From Bacteroidales bacterium (GTDB lineage: Bacteria; Bacteroidota; Bacteroidia; Bacteroidales; UBA12077): a DNA stretch of 64,000 bases. The stretch covers positions 1 through 64,000 of the forward strand of contig JAEINU010000004.1 of the NCBI GenBank assembly GCA_016342685.1, read 5' to 3'. Under the pieces are notes generated by a model, which had not been told where the DNA came from, searched no databases, and saw only the letters and a list, made by a program, of their open reading frames with translations. How positions within the stretch are numbered: the first letter of the stretch is position 1; each line of letters starts with the position of its first letter. Made by a program: the position numbers and the translations under genes. Shown here piece by piece: positions 44,133 to 53,271 of this stretch.

Positions 44133-44787
44133 GATTCAATTCTTTATTAGATTCATGATCCATTTCCCAGTAGGGATTTTCATCGTCTAAATCATCATCT
44201 TCAAGTTCCCAACTATAAACCTTTCTTTTGGGTCCATAATCTCTAAAATAAATTGCTAAAATCATACCAGCAATTCCTCCCATTAAGTGCGATTCCCACG
44301 AAATATGCGGTTGAATTGGTAATACACCCCAAATCATACTTCCATATAAAAATACAATCAACAATGAAATAGCCATTAGCTTCATATTTCGACCAAATAC
44401 ACCACTAAAAAATAAAAAGGATGCAAAGCTATATACCAATCCACTAGCACCAATATGATATGCCTGACGAGCTCCAAACCAAATCCAGATATTGGCAATA
44501 AGATAGCTTAGAAAAAAAACTTTGTAAGCAACTTTATTATAAAAATAAAACACTCCCGTTCCGAGAATTAAAATAGGGATACTATTTGCAATAAGATGTT
44601 CAAAATCAGAATGTATTAATGGCGCAGTAACAATTCCAATAAGCCCTTTTACTTTTAAGGGGAAAATTCCTAAAAAAGCAAAATCCAAATTGAGAAAAAC
44701 CTCAATTAGCTTTACACTCCACAATAAAAAAGTAAAAAACAATGGGAATATCAAACTATGAATAAATCGCTTTTTTTCTTCGCTCAT
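44122..44787 (-). CDS. Rhomboid-family intramembrane serine protease
   Basis: A 221-residue membrane protease with six or so membrane helices. The catalytic dyad is Ser115 in [10 protein letters not shown] and His167 in [12 protein letters not shown] (numbered from the ATG at 44787; an in-frame TTG lies three codons upstream). The [11 protein letters not shown] motif in the second helix is also typical. The C-terminal 35 residues are acidic and soluble. It overlaps rlpA by 11 nt, so the two are translationally coupled. Confidence 0.94.
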   Translation of the reverse strand: MSEEKKRFIHSLIFPLFFTFLLWSVKLIEVFLNLDFAFLGIFPLKVKGLIGIVTAPLIHSDFEHLIANSIPILILGTGVFYFYNKVAYKVFFLSYLIANIWIWFGARQAYHIGASGLVYSFASFLFFSGVFGRNMKLMAISLLIVFLYGSMIWGVLPIQPHISWESHLMGGIAGMILAIYFRDYGPKRKVYSWELEDDDLDDENPYWEMDHESNKELNHEN

Positions 44788-44836
44788 AAACTTCAAATAA
44801 TGATATAAATATCCATATTTTTCGTGATAATAAAAA

Positions 44837-44964
44837 GGGACTGTCCCAAAAACCCAAAACTGTCATCACTCATTTTATTCGTGAGAAAAGTTCCCTTGAA
44901 AAAAGAAATATAATAAGATCCCCGATCAAGTCGGGGATAACAAAGTATGACTTTTTGGATAAGC
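44837..44964 (+). repeat. Intergenic repeat B, copy 2
   Basis: About 128 nt sharing its modules and their order with 32021-32143: CTGTCAT, TTGAAAAAAGAAAT, GATCCCCGATCAAGTCGGGG (near-perfect hairpin) and the end GACTTTTTGGAT, whose reverse complement occurs at the left end of copy 1. It lies between the rhomboid gene and the end of a C25 protease gene. Confidence 0.5.
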
Positions 44965-44991
44965 CATTAATTAAACGTATATGTTAATAAT

Positions 44992-47900
44992 CTATTTCAA
45001 TAGAATCCGTTTATTAAAAACTTTAATTTTTTCTGATTCTACAGATAATATATAAATTCCTTTAGATTTACCCGTAAGATCCAATTCATATTTAACAGTT
45101 TGATTCGCAGGAACTATTCCTGTATAAACGACAGAGCCAACAACATCATAAACTTTAATAATAAACTCGTTACTTTCCGAATTTTCCGGTAAATCAACAT
45201 TAAAAATACCTGTGGATGGATTTGGATAAATCATTAGCTCCTCATCATTAATCAGATCTAATCCTGTAATTACCGACATCGATTTTGATATAGTAATATC
45301 CGCATCAACATCAATGGTTCCTTGCATATCCGTATATCCAACCTTAGTTAAGATATAAGTCATATCTTTTGCAGGAAGTACTTCCGTAAATGTTACTTTC
45401 CCTTCAGTATTCGTTTTTAATAGTACAGAATTAAAACTAACATTTACATCAAGCATTGGATTTGAGTTTTGGTCAAGAACTACAAAATTAACTTCATAAC
45501 TCATGGTATCTAGACTAACACTAACTGTTTTATTAGAATTTATATCCACCTGATTTTGATAAGCTGCATATCCATTCTTAGTTACTGAAAACACCTCACC
45601 AACACTAAATTCCCGATTCTCGAAAATATATTCACCAAAAACATTAGTTTTAACAGTTTCACCAAGGAGTGTTATAACTGCATTTTCTATTGGTAAACTT
45701 GACTCTGCGCTTTTTACCTCGAAAGTAATACTGTATGTAATTTTCTCAAGTTCAATTTCTTCGGAAAGATCAGACAATAAATCAACCGTTTTATTAACCG
45801 TTTCGAATCCTGGAGCGCTAATCGTAACTGGAATACTTGTTCCTTCGGCCAGATTTTCGAATAAAGCAACTCCAGCAATATCTGTTGTTTTTGACTGACC
45901 ATAAATTTGAACTGTTGCACCCTCCAATGGCCCTTCAGAATTTTTAACTATAAGCTGGTAACTCTTTCCCGAAAATGTTCTTATCTCTGCTTCCCATCCT
46001 GCTTCAGACTCATAACTATCAGATATAAAATGGAATGTTAGTGCTCCTTCAGCGTTGGAAGCAAGAACTGTCTCTGGAGAATTCGTCCCACAATAAGTAC
46101 CTAATAATTCTGAACTTGTACTTGTTCCATTATATACCTTAAGCTTATCGTAAGAACAATCGTCTGCAGATTCAACATCAAAGAATAGAAATTTCGCCTT
46201 AATTGATTTTCCAGAAGTTTCCGGAGAAAAAGTAATTATATAACTTTCACTATTACTATACGAATTATTTTTACCTCCTGTATCGTAAAAATTTGCATTA
46301 TCTGTTGAAACAGTTCCTCCTTGCGAAATTAAAATATTATCTACTTCACCAATTATAAGTTCTTTATTATCTGTTGTTGTATATGAATTGTAAACAAGAT
46401 CATTTATCTCAAATAATAAATTAACAACTGTACCCTCAGGCACATCTGCTCCTGCAGTTACATTAAACTTCACTTCCGAACTACCTTGTTTATCAATAAC
46501 TAAATCGGCAATTTCTGAAGTATTTAATGTTAAATAATCGGATCCGCTTCCTAAAGAGGTAAGCTTTGCTGTTAATCCTGAAATAGAAGCATGTCCATTA
46601 TTTTTAATAGCTAACTTAATACTTACTGTTTCGCCTGGATCTAAAATTCCATTATTATTTGCAAGATTATCATCAATGAGCATATCTGTAATCGCAAGAT
46701 CTGGAGCATTTACTTTGACACTAAATCCTGATTTCCAATTATACTCTGTTCCATCTGAATCTTCACCAACACATAACAAACCAAATTTAACCATTTGCTG
46801 ATCTACATATTTGTTTGCAAAGTTCGCTTGGAACGCAGATTCGATTATAGATGTTTCATCTTTTAAAATTGCACCGTAATCTTCCACATTATCAGTAATA
46901 TTAACACCATCAACATTAGACAATGTTGCATTTACATTAAATGCATCGAAAGATTTGGAAACATTTTTTAGCTTTAGATCAAATAAAACTGACTCAGAAA
47001 AATCTACCTCAGCATTTGCATTTCCCGATGCATCATTAATTACAACATCGTTGTAAATAACATATGGCGAAGTAGGTGAAATAACATCCACTTCTGCTAT
47101 ATATGTTACTTTATTATATCCTGTGATCGTTACTTTTGCAGTTCCAATTGTTGAAATAGGATCGAAGGATAAATTTGCTGTACCATCTATTATTTTAGCG
47201 CTTCCGATTAATTTGTTTTCAAACATTAAGGCAACAATACAATCATTATCGCCATTAACAACAAACGTTTCCTCGCCAATATTAATAACAGAGCTATGTG
47301 TAGCCGTTATTTCTGTTGGCACCATCGTTCTTAGAAGTACAGAAGGGTCGCCAAAAATTGTCCAAGTATTAGCCATATTGGAACCATCATCACCATATTG
47401 ATCAATCATGTGCATAACACCATTAATTGTAACACCTCCGAAAGTTCTTTTAATATTATCACTGTAGCTGTTTATAAGTATGTCAACCATTTCGTCTTGT
47501 CCATCCATTGGAGAATTCCATGATTGATTAATTGTTGATGCAATTATTGCAATCGCTCCTGTTGGATTATCGTTATTTGTAGCTCTCATCCATGACTCAG
47601 CAAAACATGTTTGTCCATGAAAATTTCCATTAACACATGCTACATCAAAAATAAATGGGAGTTTATTTTCATTCGTTAAACTCTTTACATGAGTAGTTGA
47701 AAAACCAGATGTTACCCAACTAAAATCAGAACCATGACCAACATAATTAATAACTCCTACTCCATCGTTAAGTGTATTACTCACGTTTGAAGGTGTGGCA
47801 CCAGGATCGTATGTCTGATCTACGGAAGTATATCCAAAATTTAATAAATCGGTTCTAATATTATTCATGTGTTGAATATCCGATTCGCCATCGTCTCCAT

Positions 47901-49029
47901 CCCCTTTTGCTCCTTCGGCAGATGCAATACCTATTCCTTTTATTAACCAAGCAGCATCTGTTGTAATATCTCTTTCGTAAAAAATAGTGCGTGCAACTTG
48001 TGTTTGAACTTGCTCAAGGGTTTCGGCAGAAAAACGTCCAACAATTACCTCGGCATAAGAATCACTTCCTGTAATATGTCCGTAAGCTGCATCAGAATCA
48101 CCAGATTTACTTAAAGACGGAACATCTTCGGCATCTCCAATTAAAAGCAAGTAACACAAGCTCTTATTGGCGTAGTAATTATTTACGTACACCTTAATTT
48201 GATCGGCTGTTGTCCCCACCTCGCTCAGCTCAACCAACTCTATATTTAGGCCTTTTTGCTTTTTCCATTGAACGAAAGGTTCCATTGCTGTCATATACTT
48301 TTCAGGTGCGATTACGAGCATATTACCTTCATCGCTTAAAGCAGTGTATTTTTTATCTGTATCAAAATTTATAAAATGAGATTTGTACAACTCTTCAAAC
48401 TCAGTATTTATAGCCCCTCCTTTTTTGCGGTTAAGGATATTTTCGGTCGATGTTTTAAAATTGTCATCGGAAACATCAAAGCTAATTTCTGTATAAACTC
48501 TTAGTACTTTTGTTACTGGATTGTATTGAAAAGGCTGAATATTTATAACTTGTCCTCTGTAATCTCTCATTATATACGGAGATCCCAATTCAATTATGTT
48601 TTCAGGATAGAACTTATTCTTACTGTACTCCTCGCCAAACTCATAAGGAATATCATCAATATTTTTATCTCTAGTAATAATTCCTTTTGATGGAGCAACC
48701 AATACATTTTCAATTTCAATGTATTTAGAATCAACTATGTTGTATTTTATTGCAGATTTATCAGGAATAATAATCGATTTTGAATACTTTGGTAAAAGGG
48801 GGGCGCCCTTTTGCTGCAAAAACGAATACTCTTCGCTCGAAAAAATAAATGCCTTTCCTTTCTCAGTATTTACTTCAGTTTTTTGATAATTACCTAATTC
48901 AAACTTTAAATTAAGCTGATTTCCTTTTTGATTTATAATTTTTAAATCATTATTTGCCTTTGCACCAAAAAATAAGAGCACAAGACAAGCGGTTAATAGT
49001 AGATTTTGAGTGTTAAATTTTCGCTTCAT
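44992..49029 (-). CDS. Gingipain-like (C25) T9SS cysteine protease, copy 1
   Basis: A 1345-residue secreted protease. After a signal peptide (about 1-25) come a propeptide-like region and a C25 domain (about 235-580) with predicted catalytic His432 (VINYVGHGSDFSW) and Cys465 (FDVACVNGNFHG). Further on are Ig-like segments (about 590-900), a CUB-like domain (about 910-1010; SADDCSYDKLKVYNGTSTSS), three carboxypeptidase-regulatory-like repeats (about 1020-1250) and a type A T9SS sorting domain (MIYPNPSTGIFNVDL). C25 enzymes include gingipains and PorU. Here the sorting domain marks it as cargo rather than as the PorU sortase. It is a tandem paralogue of 49109-52819. Confidence 0.9.
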   Translation of the reverse strand: MKRKFNTQNLLLTACLVLLFFGAKANNDLKIINQKGNQLNLKFELGNYQKTEVNTEKGKAFIFSSEEYSFLQQKGAPLLPKYSKSIIIPDKSAIKYNIVDSKYIEIENVLVAPSKGIITRDKNIDDIPYEFGEEYSKNKFYPENIIELGSPYIMRDYRGQVINIQPFQYNPVTKVLRVYTEISFDVSDDNFKTSTENILNRKKGGAINTEFEELYKSHFINFDTDKKYTALSDEGNMLVIAPEKYMTAMEPFVQWKKQKGLNIELVELSEVGTTADQIKVYVNNYYANKSLCYLLLIGDAEDVPSLSKSGDSDAAYGHITGSDSYAEVIVGRFSAETLEQVQTQVARTIFYERDITTDAAWLIKGIGIASAEGAKGDGDDGESDIQHMNNIRTDLLNFGYTSVDQTYDPGATPSNVSNTLNDGVGVINYVGHGSDFSWVTSGFSTTHVKSLTNENKLPFIFDVACVNGNFHGQTCFAESWMRATNNDNPTGAIAIIASTINQSWNSPMDGQDEMVDILINSYSDNIKRTFGGVTINGVMHMIDQYGDDGSNMANTWTIFGDPSVLLRTMVPTEITATHSSVINIGEETFVVNGDNDCIVALMFENKLIGSAKIIDGTANLSFDPISTIGTAKVTITGYNKVTYIAEVDVISPTSPYVIYNDVVINDASGNANAEVDFSESVLFDLKLKNVSKSFDAFNVNATLSNVDGVNITDNVEDYGAILKDETSIIESAFQANFANKYVDQQMVKFGLLCVGEDSDGTEYNWKSGFSVKVNAPDLAITDMLIDDNLANNNGILDPGETVSIKLAIKNNGHASISGLTAKLTSLGSGSDYLTLNTSEIADLVIDKQGSSEVKFNVTAGADVPEGTVVNLLFEINDLVYNSYTTTDNKELIIGEVDNILISQGGTVSTDNANFYDTGGKNNSYSNSESYIITFSPETSGKSIKAKFLFFDVESADDCSYDKLKVYNGTSTSSELLGTYCGTNSPETVLASNAEGALTFHFISDSYESEAGWEAEIRTFSGKSYQLIVKNSEGPLEGATVQIYGQSKTTDIAGVALFENLAEGTSIPVTISAPGFETVNKTVDLLSDLSEEIELEKITYSITFEVKSAESSLPIENAVITLLGETVKTNVFGEYIFENREFSVGEVFSVTKNGYAAYQNQVDINSNKTVSVSLDTMSYEVNFVVLDQNSNPMLDVNVSFNSVLLKTNTEGKVTFTEVLPAKDMTYILTKVGYTDMQGTIDVDADITISKSMSVITGLDLINDEELMIYPNPSTGIFNVDLPENSESNEFIIKVYDVVGSVVYTGIVPANQTVKYELDLTGKSKGIYILSVESEKIKVFNKRILLK

Positions 49030-49048
49030 CTTTTTATTTGTTAGAGGT

Positions 49049-49078
49049 AAAAAAAACCGATAGTGTAAATTACTATCG
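49049..49078 (-). terminator. Terminator between the two C25 genes
   Basis: The stem CGATAGT / ACTATCG (7 bp, 7-nt loop) is followed on the minus strand by G and then eight T. It ends the upstream C25 gene before the second begins 20 nt later. The two paralogues may thus be expressed in part separately. Confidence 0.78.
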
Positions 49079-49108
49079 ATTTCCTTCTAATTAATTTGAT
49101 AATCAGTA

Positions 49109-52100
49109 TTATTTAATTACAATTTTCTGAGTTACAACAGATTTATAATCTGCTTCAACAGTTAAGAAATATATTCCTTTTGTTTTTCCACTTACATCAA
49201 TCTTTTCATGAATAGTACTTGCACCGTGTAATGATTTGGAATAAACCACAGAACCCAAAATATCATAAATCTTGATTGTATAATTATTCTGTTCTTTTAC
49301 GTTTGGAATATCGATGTTAAATATACCGAGTGATGGATTTGGATAAACATTAATATCTTCCTTTGTAAAGCCATCAACTCCTGTTGCCATAACCATTTCA
49401 AGGTTAATCGTTTTATCCGAATTTTCAACATCAACAGTACCACTCATGTCTACAAACCCCTCTTTTGAAAGAGTGTAGTTAATAGCAACTGCCGAATATA
49501 CTTCTCTAAAGATTGCTAGGCCACTTGCATTAGTTAAAACTGTTTCTGAATTAAAATTCACAGTTACATTTTCTAAAGCTTGGTTGTTTTCTTGTGTTAC
49601 CGAAAAAGTAACATCATAACCACTAAATTCAACACTAATATTTCTGATTTGTGCCTCCCACCCAGATTCAACATCATAACTATCTGATATAAACTCAAAG
49701 GTTAAAGCGCCTGCAGTATTAGTTGCCGAAACTTTTCCAGGAGATGTGGTGCCACAATATTTTCCTATAAGTGCGCCGCTTGTAGTTGAGCCATCGTATA
49801 TTTTAAGATAATCGTAGTCGCAACTTGCTTCTACTTCAACATTAAAAGATAAAAACTCTGCCTCAATAGCTTTACCCTTTGCCTCTGGTAAAAATGTAAT
49901 TACATAATTTTCATTACTTCCGTAATCATTGTCTTTACCTCCCGCATCATAAAAATTAGCAATCTTCGTTGTTACAGTTCCTTCCTGAGAAATTAAAATG
50001 TCCTCAACTTTACCAATAGTTAACTCTTTCTCTCCAGAAACAGTATATTTTTCATCTGAAACATCGATAATATCAAATAAAATATTTACTAGAGTTCCTT
50101 TTTCTACATCGGCTCCTGCGGTTACATTAAAATTAACAACTTGAACTTCTTCCATATTAAATGTCAGATTTGTTAACTCGGCAGTATTTAATGTTAAAAA
50201 TTCTGAACCATTCCCTAATAAAGTAGCTTTTGCTGTAACTCCAGAAATTGCTGCATGACCTTTATTTTCAACGCTCAATTGAATATTTGCAGTTTCTCCA
50301 GCATCTAAAATACCATCGTTATTATGATTGCTATCGTCTATTATGAAATCATTTATCTGCAATTTAGGTGCATTCACTTTGATAGAGAATCGTGAATTCC
50401 AAATATAATCTGCTCCCAAATTGTCTTCACCAACAACTGTTAATAAAAACTCAACGCTTTCTTGATCAGCAAAATCATTCCCAAAATTAATGCTAAAAGC
50501 ATTGTTTATTAGTTTACTTGTTGACATTTCAACCGTTTCATAAGATTGGATTGCTTTCGAAATAACAGCTTTTGTATTGGTTGTTGATAAAGTTGCACTA
50601 ACAAGCAAAGCATCGAATGCATCAGCAACATTTTTTAATTGAACATTAAGATTAATCGCTTCATTATAATCAGCTTCACCGTTATTATTCTCGCCCGAAT
50701 CGTTTATTGTATATTGATCCAGAACCACATATGGAGTTGTTGTTGCTATAACATTAATTTTATCAATCTTAGGTTGTCTGTTTTGCTTGGTAATAACTAA
50801 ATCAAGTTCACCAACATTTGAAAGTTCATCATAAGTAAGTTCTGTTATTCCAGAAGCATCTACTAGTTTAGCATCTAACAACTCACCATTAAATGAGATT
50901 GCTACATAGGCGTCTTCCTCGGTATTTACTGTAAATGAAGAAGTTCCAATTACAACCTCTGAATTATATGTTGCTGTTAATTCCTCAGGAACAGTAACAT
51001 ATGGAGTTAAGGATGGATCTCCCATTAAATGGTAAATTTCCCAATAGTAATCTTTTCTTCCAGATGATGAAGCTTCAACAGCTAGATTTCCTGCAAAAAC
51101 CATCTGTCCTTGAGTAACATACCAATCACTTTTAGCTTCATCTTTTAAATGGAAAAAACTATCGTACGAACCTAAACCACTAGTTTCATATGTAGGATTA
51201 GCAGAAATAGCAGACAAGCCAACTCCCCAATGAAAATCTTCGTCCCAATAAGAAAAATCGGAACCTCCGATATAACCAACAGCTCCTTTACCAGATGCAC
51301 GCAATACCTCTTCACCAAAAGATGTGAGTTCAAATTTTACCGACTGACAACAGTTCCCTATCATTAATGGGTACATATGTTCGTTTGTCATATTTGCTAC
51401 ATCTGAATTTGAAAAACTTGGATCGGACCATCCAGATGCACCACAGTGTGCAGTATAATTTGCGATAGAAACACCAGCACTAATATAACTCTGAATAGAA
51501 GCACTTGCTCCAGAATTACTTGATGACATTACGCCACTTTCATCTTCATATAAATAATAATAAGAAGTAATGCCATTCTCTGCATTTGTATAATACTGAT
51601 TTGTGTAATTTACAAATCCATTTCCAAATGTAGGCGCTGCTCCAGCATCAACACCGGCTACCAATACAACATTATTAAGATAAGATGGATCGGGCATTTG
51701 GTACTTTTCTACTTCAAGTGTTTTATCTATTTGAGGTTGTAATTGTTCTACAGTAGTTGCAGAAAATCTTCCATAAAATACTTCAGGTAGTTTATCCTCA
51801 GTATATTCGCAATAATATAAATCAGTAACATGATAATCGCCACTTAGCTCTGTATCAAATGCTGGAATTTGGTCTACATCGCCAACAAATAAAACAAAGG
51901 TTGGAGAAACTCCATCAGTAGGATTCTCATATAAATCTTTTAGATACGTTTTAATTGAAGTTGTTGTGTTTCCCACATTAGACTCATCGGTATATGCCTC
52001 AATAACGTTAAAACCCTTCATTGTTTTCCATTCTATAAATGGCTGTAATGTTTCTTCGAACATGCGATCTGAAACAATAACATATTTTACAGGGCCAGAA

Positions 52101-52819
52101 ATAAGAGACTTTGAACTTGCTACTTTATTTACAGTATTAACAATTCCATTAAAATATGGAGATTCAATATAGCTTGTTTTTATTCTTGGGCTTTCGGTAT
52201 TAGGAATAAAATTAATTTCGTACTCAATATTATTTAATACTTTTAAGGTATTCGTAACCGGGTTGTATTCAAACGGAGAAATTTCTACATAACCAAGATG
52301 TTTATCTCTAAGATATCCACGATCATCAATTTTTACAATATCATTTTTATAAAATCTATTGCTTTGGTACACTTCTTTGTTTTTATAAAAAGGCCGTGTC
52401 TTTGGGTCGTCACTTTTAGAAAGAGATGGCTGGGCAGGTATAATTTTTTCTGTTAGATTATAATCATTTAATTGAATAAACTCCTCGTCGAAATGTAAGA
52501 TTTTAACAACTGCTTTTGAGTTATTCGGTATTTCAATAAGTTTGCTAATTACTGGCAAATTCGGTTTTCCCACATCATAACTCTTCGACATATTCTCAGA
52601 GCTAAGATTTAAAAAAGAACCTTGTTTAGTTTCTTCTTTTATAAATTTTATGGACGATAAGGACTCGGTTAATTCAATGCCTTTATCTGTTATCTTAACT
52701 TTTTCTTGCAGTAAGGCTTTATTCGTCGATTTTAACAAATCTATTTTTACACTTTTTTGAGCAAAAATACTTGTACTTAAAAAAATACAAATTATCACGA
52801 AGAGTGTTCGTTTAATCAT
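49109..52819 (-). CDS. Gingipain-like (C25) T9SS cysteine protease, copy 2
   Basis: A 1236-residue secreted protease, paralogous to the downstream gene. The start at 52819 (MIKRTLFVIICIFLS...) was chosen for its signal peptide; an upstream in-frame start adds 7 residues. The C25 domain has a predicted catalytic His458 (NYTAHCGASGW) and Cys490 (LMIGNCCQSVKFE). Ig-like segments, a CUB-like domain (EASCDYDYLKIYDGS), one carboxypeptidase-regulatory-like repeat and a type A sorting domain (NVYPNPSLGIFNIDI) follow. Compared with copy 1 it lacks two of the repeats. The His-Cys-Gly and Cys-Cys-Gln contexts differ from the usual GHG and CVNG, so substrate choice or activity may differ. Confidence 0.88.
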   Translation of the reverse strand: MIKRTLFVIICIFLSTSIFAQKSVKIDLLKSTNKALLQEKVKITDKGIELTESLSSIKFIKEETKQGSFLNLSSENMSKSYDVGKPNLPVISKLIEIPNNSKAVVKILHFDEEFIQLNDYNLTEKIIPAQPSLSKSDDPKTRPFYKNKEVYQSNRFYKNDIVKIDDRGYLRDKHLGYVEISPFEYNPVTNTLKVLNNIEYEINFIPNTESPRIKTSYIESPYFNGIVNTVNKVASSKSLISGPVKYVIVSDRMFEETLQPFIEWKTMKGFNVIEAYTDESNVGNTTTSIKTYLKDLYENPTDGVSPTFVLFVGDVDQIPAFDTELSGDYHVTDLYYCEYTEDKLPEVFYGRFSATTVEQLQPQIDKTLEVEKYQMPDPSYLNNVVLVAGVDAGAAPTFGNGFVNYTNQYYTNAENGITSYYYLYEDESGVMSSSNSGASASIQSYISAGVSIANYTAHCGASGWSDPSFSNSDVANMTNEHMYPLMIGNCCQSVKFELTSFGEEVLRASGKGAVGYIGGSDFSYWDEDFHWGVGLSAISANPTYETSGLGSYDSFFHLKDEAKSDWYVTQGQMVFAGNLAVEASSSGRKDYYWEIYHLMGDPSLTPYVTVPEELTATYNSEVVIGTSSFTVNTEEDAYVAISFNGELLDAKLVDASGITELTYDELSNVGELDLVITKQNRQPKIDKINVIATTTPYVVLDQYTINDSGENNNGEADYNEAINLNVQLKNVADAFDALLVSATLSTTNTKAVISKAIQSYETVEMSTSKLINNAFSINFGNDFADQESVEFLLTVVGEDNLGADYIWNSRFSIKVNAPKLQINDFIIDDSNHNNDGILDAGETANIQLSVENKGHAAISGVTAKATLLGNGSEFLTLNTAELTNLTFNMEEVQVVNFNVTAGADVEKGTLVNILFDIIDVSDEKYTVSGEKELTIGKVEDILISQEGTVTTKIANFYDAGGKDNDYGSNENYVITFLPEAKGKAIEAEFLSFNVEVEASCDYDYLKIYDGSTTSGALIGKYCGTTSPGKVSATNTAGALTFEFISDSYDVESGWEAQIRNISVEFSGYDVTFSVTQENNQALENVTVNFNSETVLTNASGLAIFREVYSAVAINYTLSKEGFVDMSGTVDVENSDKTINLEMVMATGVDGFTKEDINVYPNPSLGIFNIDIPNVKEQNNYTIKIYDILGSVVYSKSLHGASTIHEKIDVSGKTKGIYFLTVEADYKSVVTQKIVIK

Positions 52820-52952
52820 AACGTAAATGGGTTTAAACAAATTAGTATTAATAAATTAGAGCTCGACAAGATATTCATTTTATACGTAAAATAAAACGAA
52901 AATGTTCAGATGTTATCGTAAAACGATAAGCTCACAATGGGTATACAATTAG

Positions 52953-53270
52953 TTAGTGATTTACCCTACCAATTTTCTTTTCAATAGATTCAATTTTTTG
53001 TTCTATTCGATTAGATTTTTGTTTTCTAATATCAATATTTATGGTAGAATAAACTCTTTGGAAAAAGGGTTCGAGTACTTCATAAGATTTATTAACAATG
53101 TCTAAAGCTTCTTTTAGTGTTTCTGTTTCGAGAATTGTTCCCATGGCAGTTAACTTATAACTTACACCGCTTTTATTTATCATATCGATAATTTTACTTA
53201 CCGATTCACTAGCTCCATCACCGTCTTTCTTGTCTGTTGGAAACATTGCGAATTCTAATAAAACTGACAT
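52953..53270 (-). CDS. MTH1187-family thiamine-binding protein
   Basis: A 105-residue small alpha/beta protein of the MTH1187/YkoF-like family: MSVLLEFAMFPTDK, SVSKIIDMINKSGVSYKLTAMGTILE and VLEPFFQRVYSTINIDIRK are all typical. Family members bind thiamine or its pyrimidine part. It lies one base after the Ig-like lipoprotein gene. A 7-bp palindrome (TTATCGT-AAA-ACGATAA, 52913-52929) follows its stop codon but has no T-run. Confidence 0.9.
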   Translation of the reverse strand: MSVLLEFAMFPTDKKDGDGASESVSKIIDMINKSGVSYKLTAMGTILETETLKEALDIVNKSYEVLEPFFQRVYSTINIDIRKQKSNRIEQKIESIEKKIGRVNH

Positions 53271-53271
53271 C

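Noticed and set aside
52913-52929. TTATCGT-AAA-ACGATAA palindrome as a terminator
   Set aside because: Perfect 7-bp arms, but a 3-nt loop and no T-run on either strand; kept only as a note with the MTH1187-type gene.
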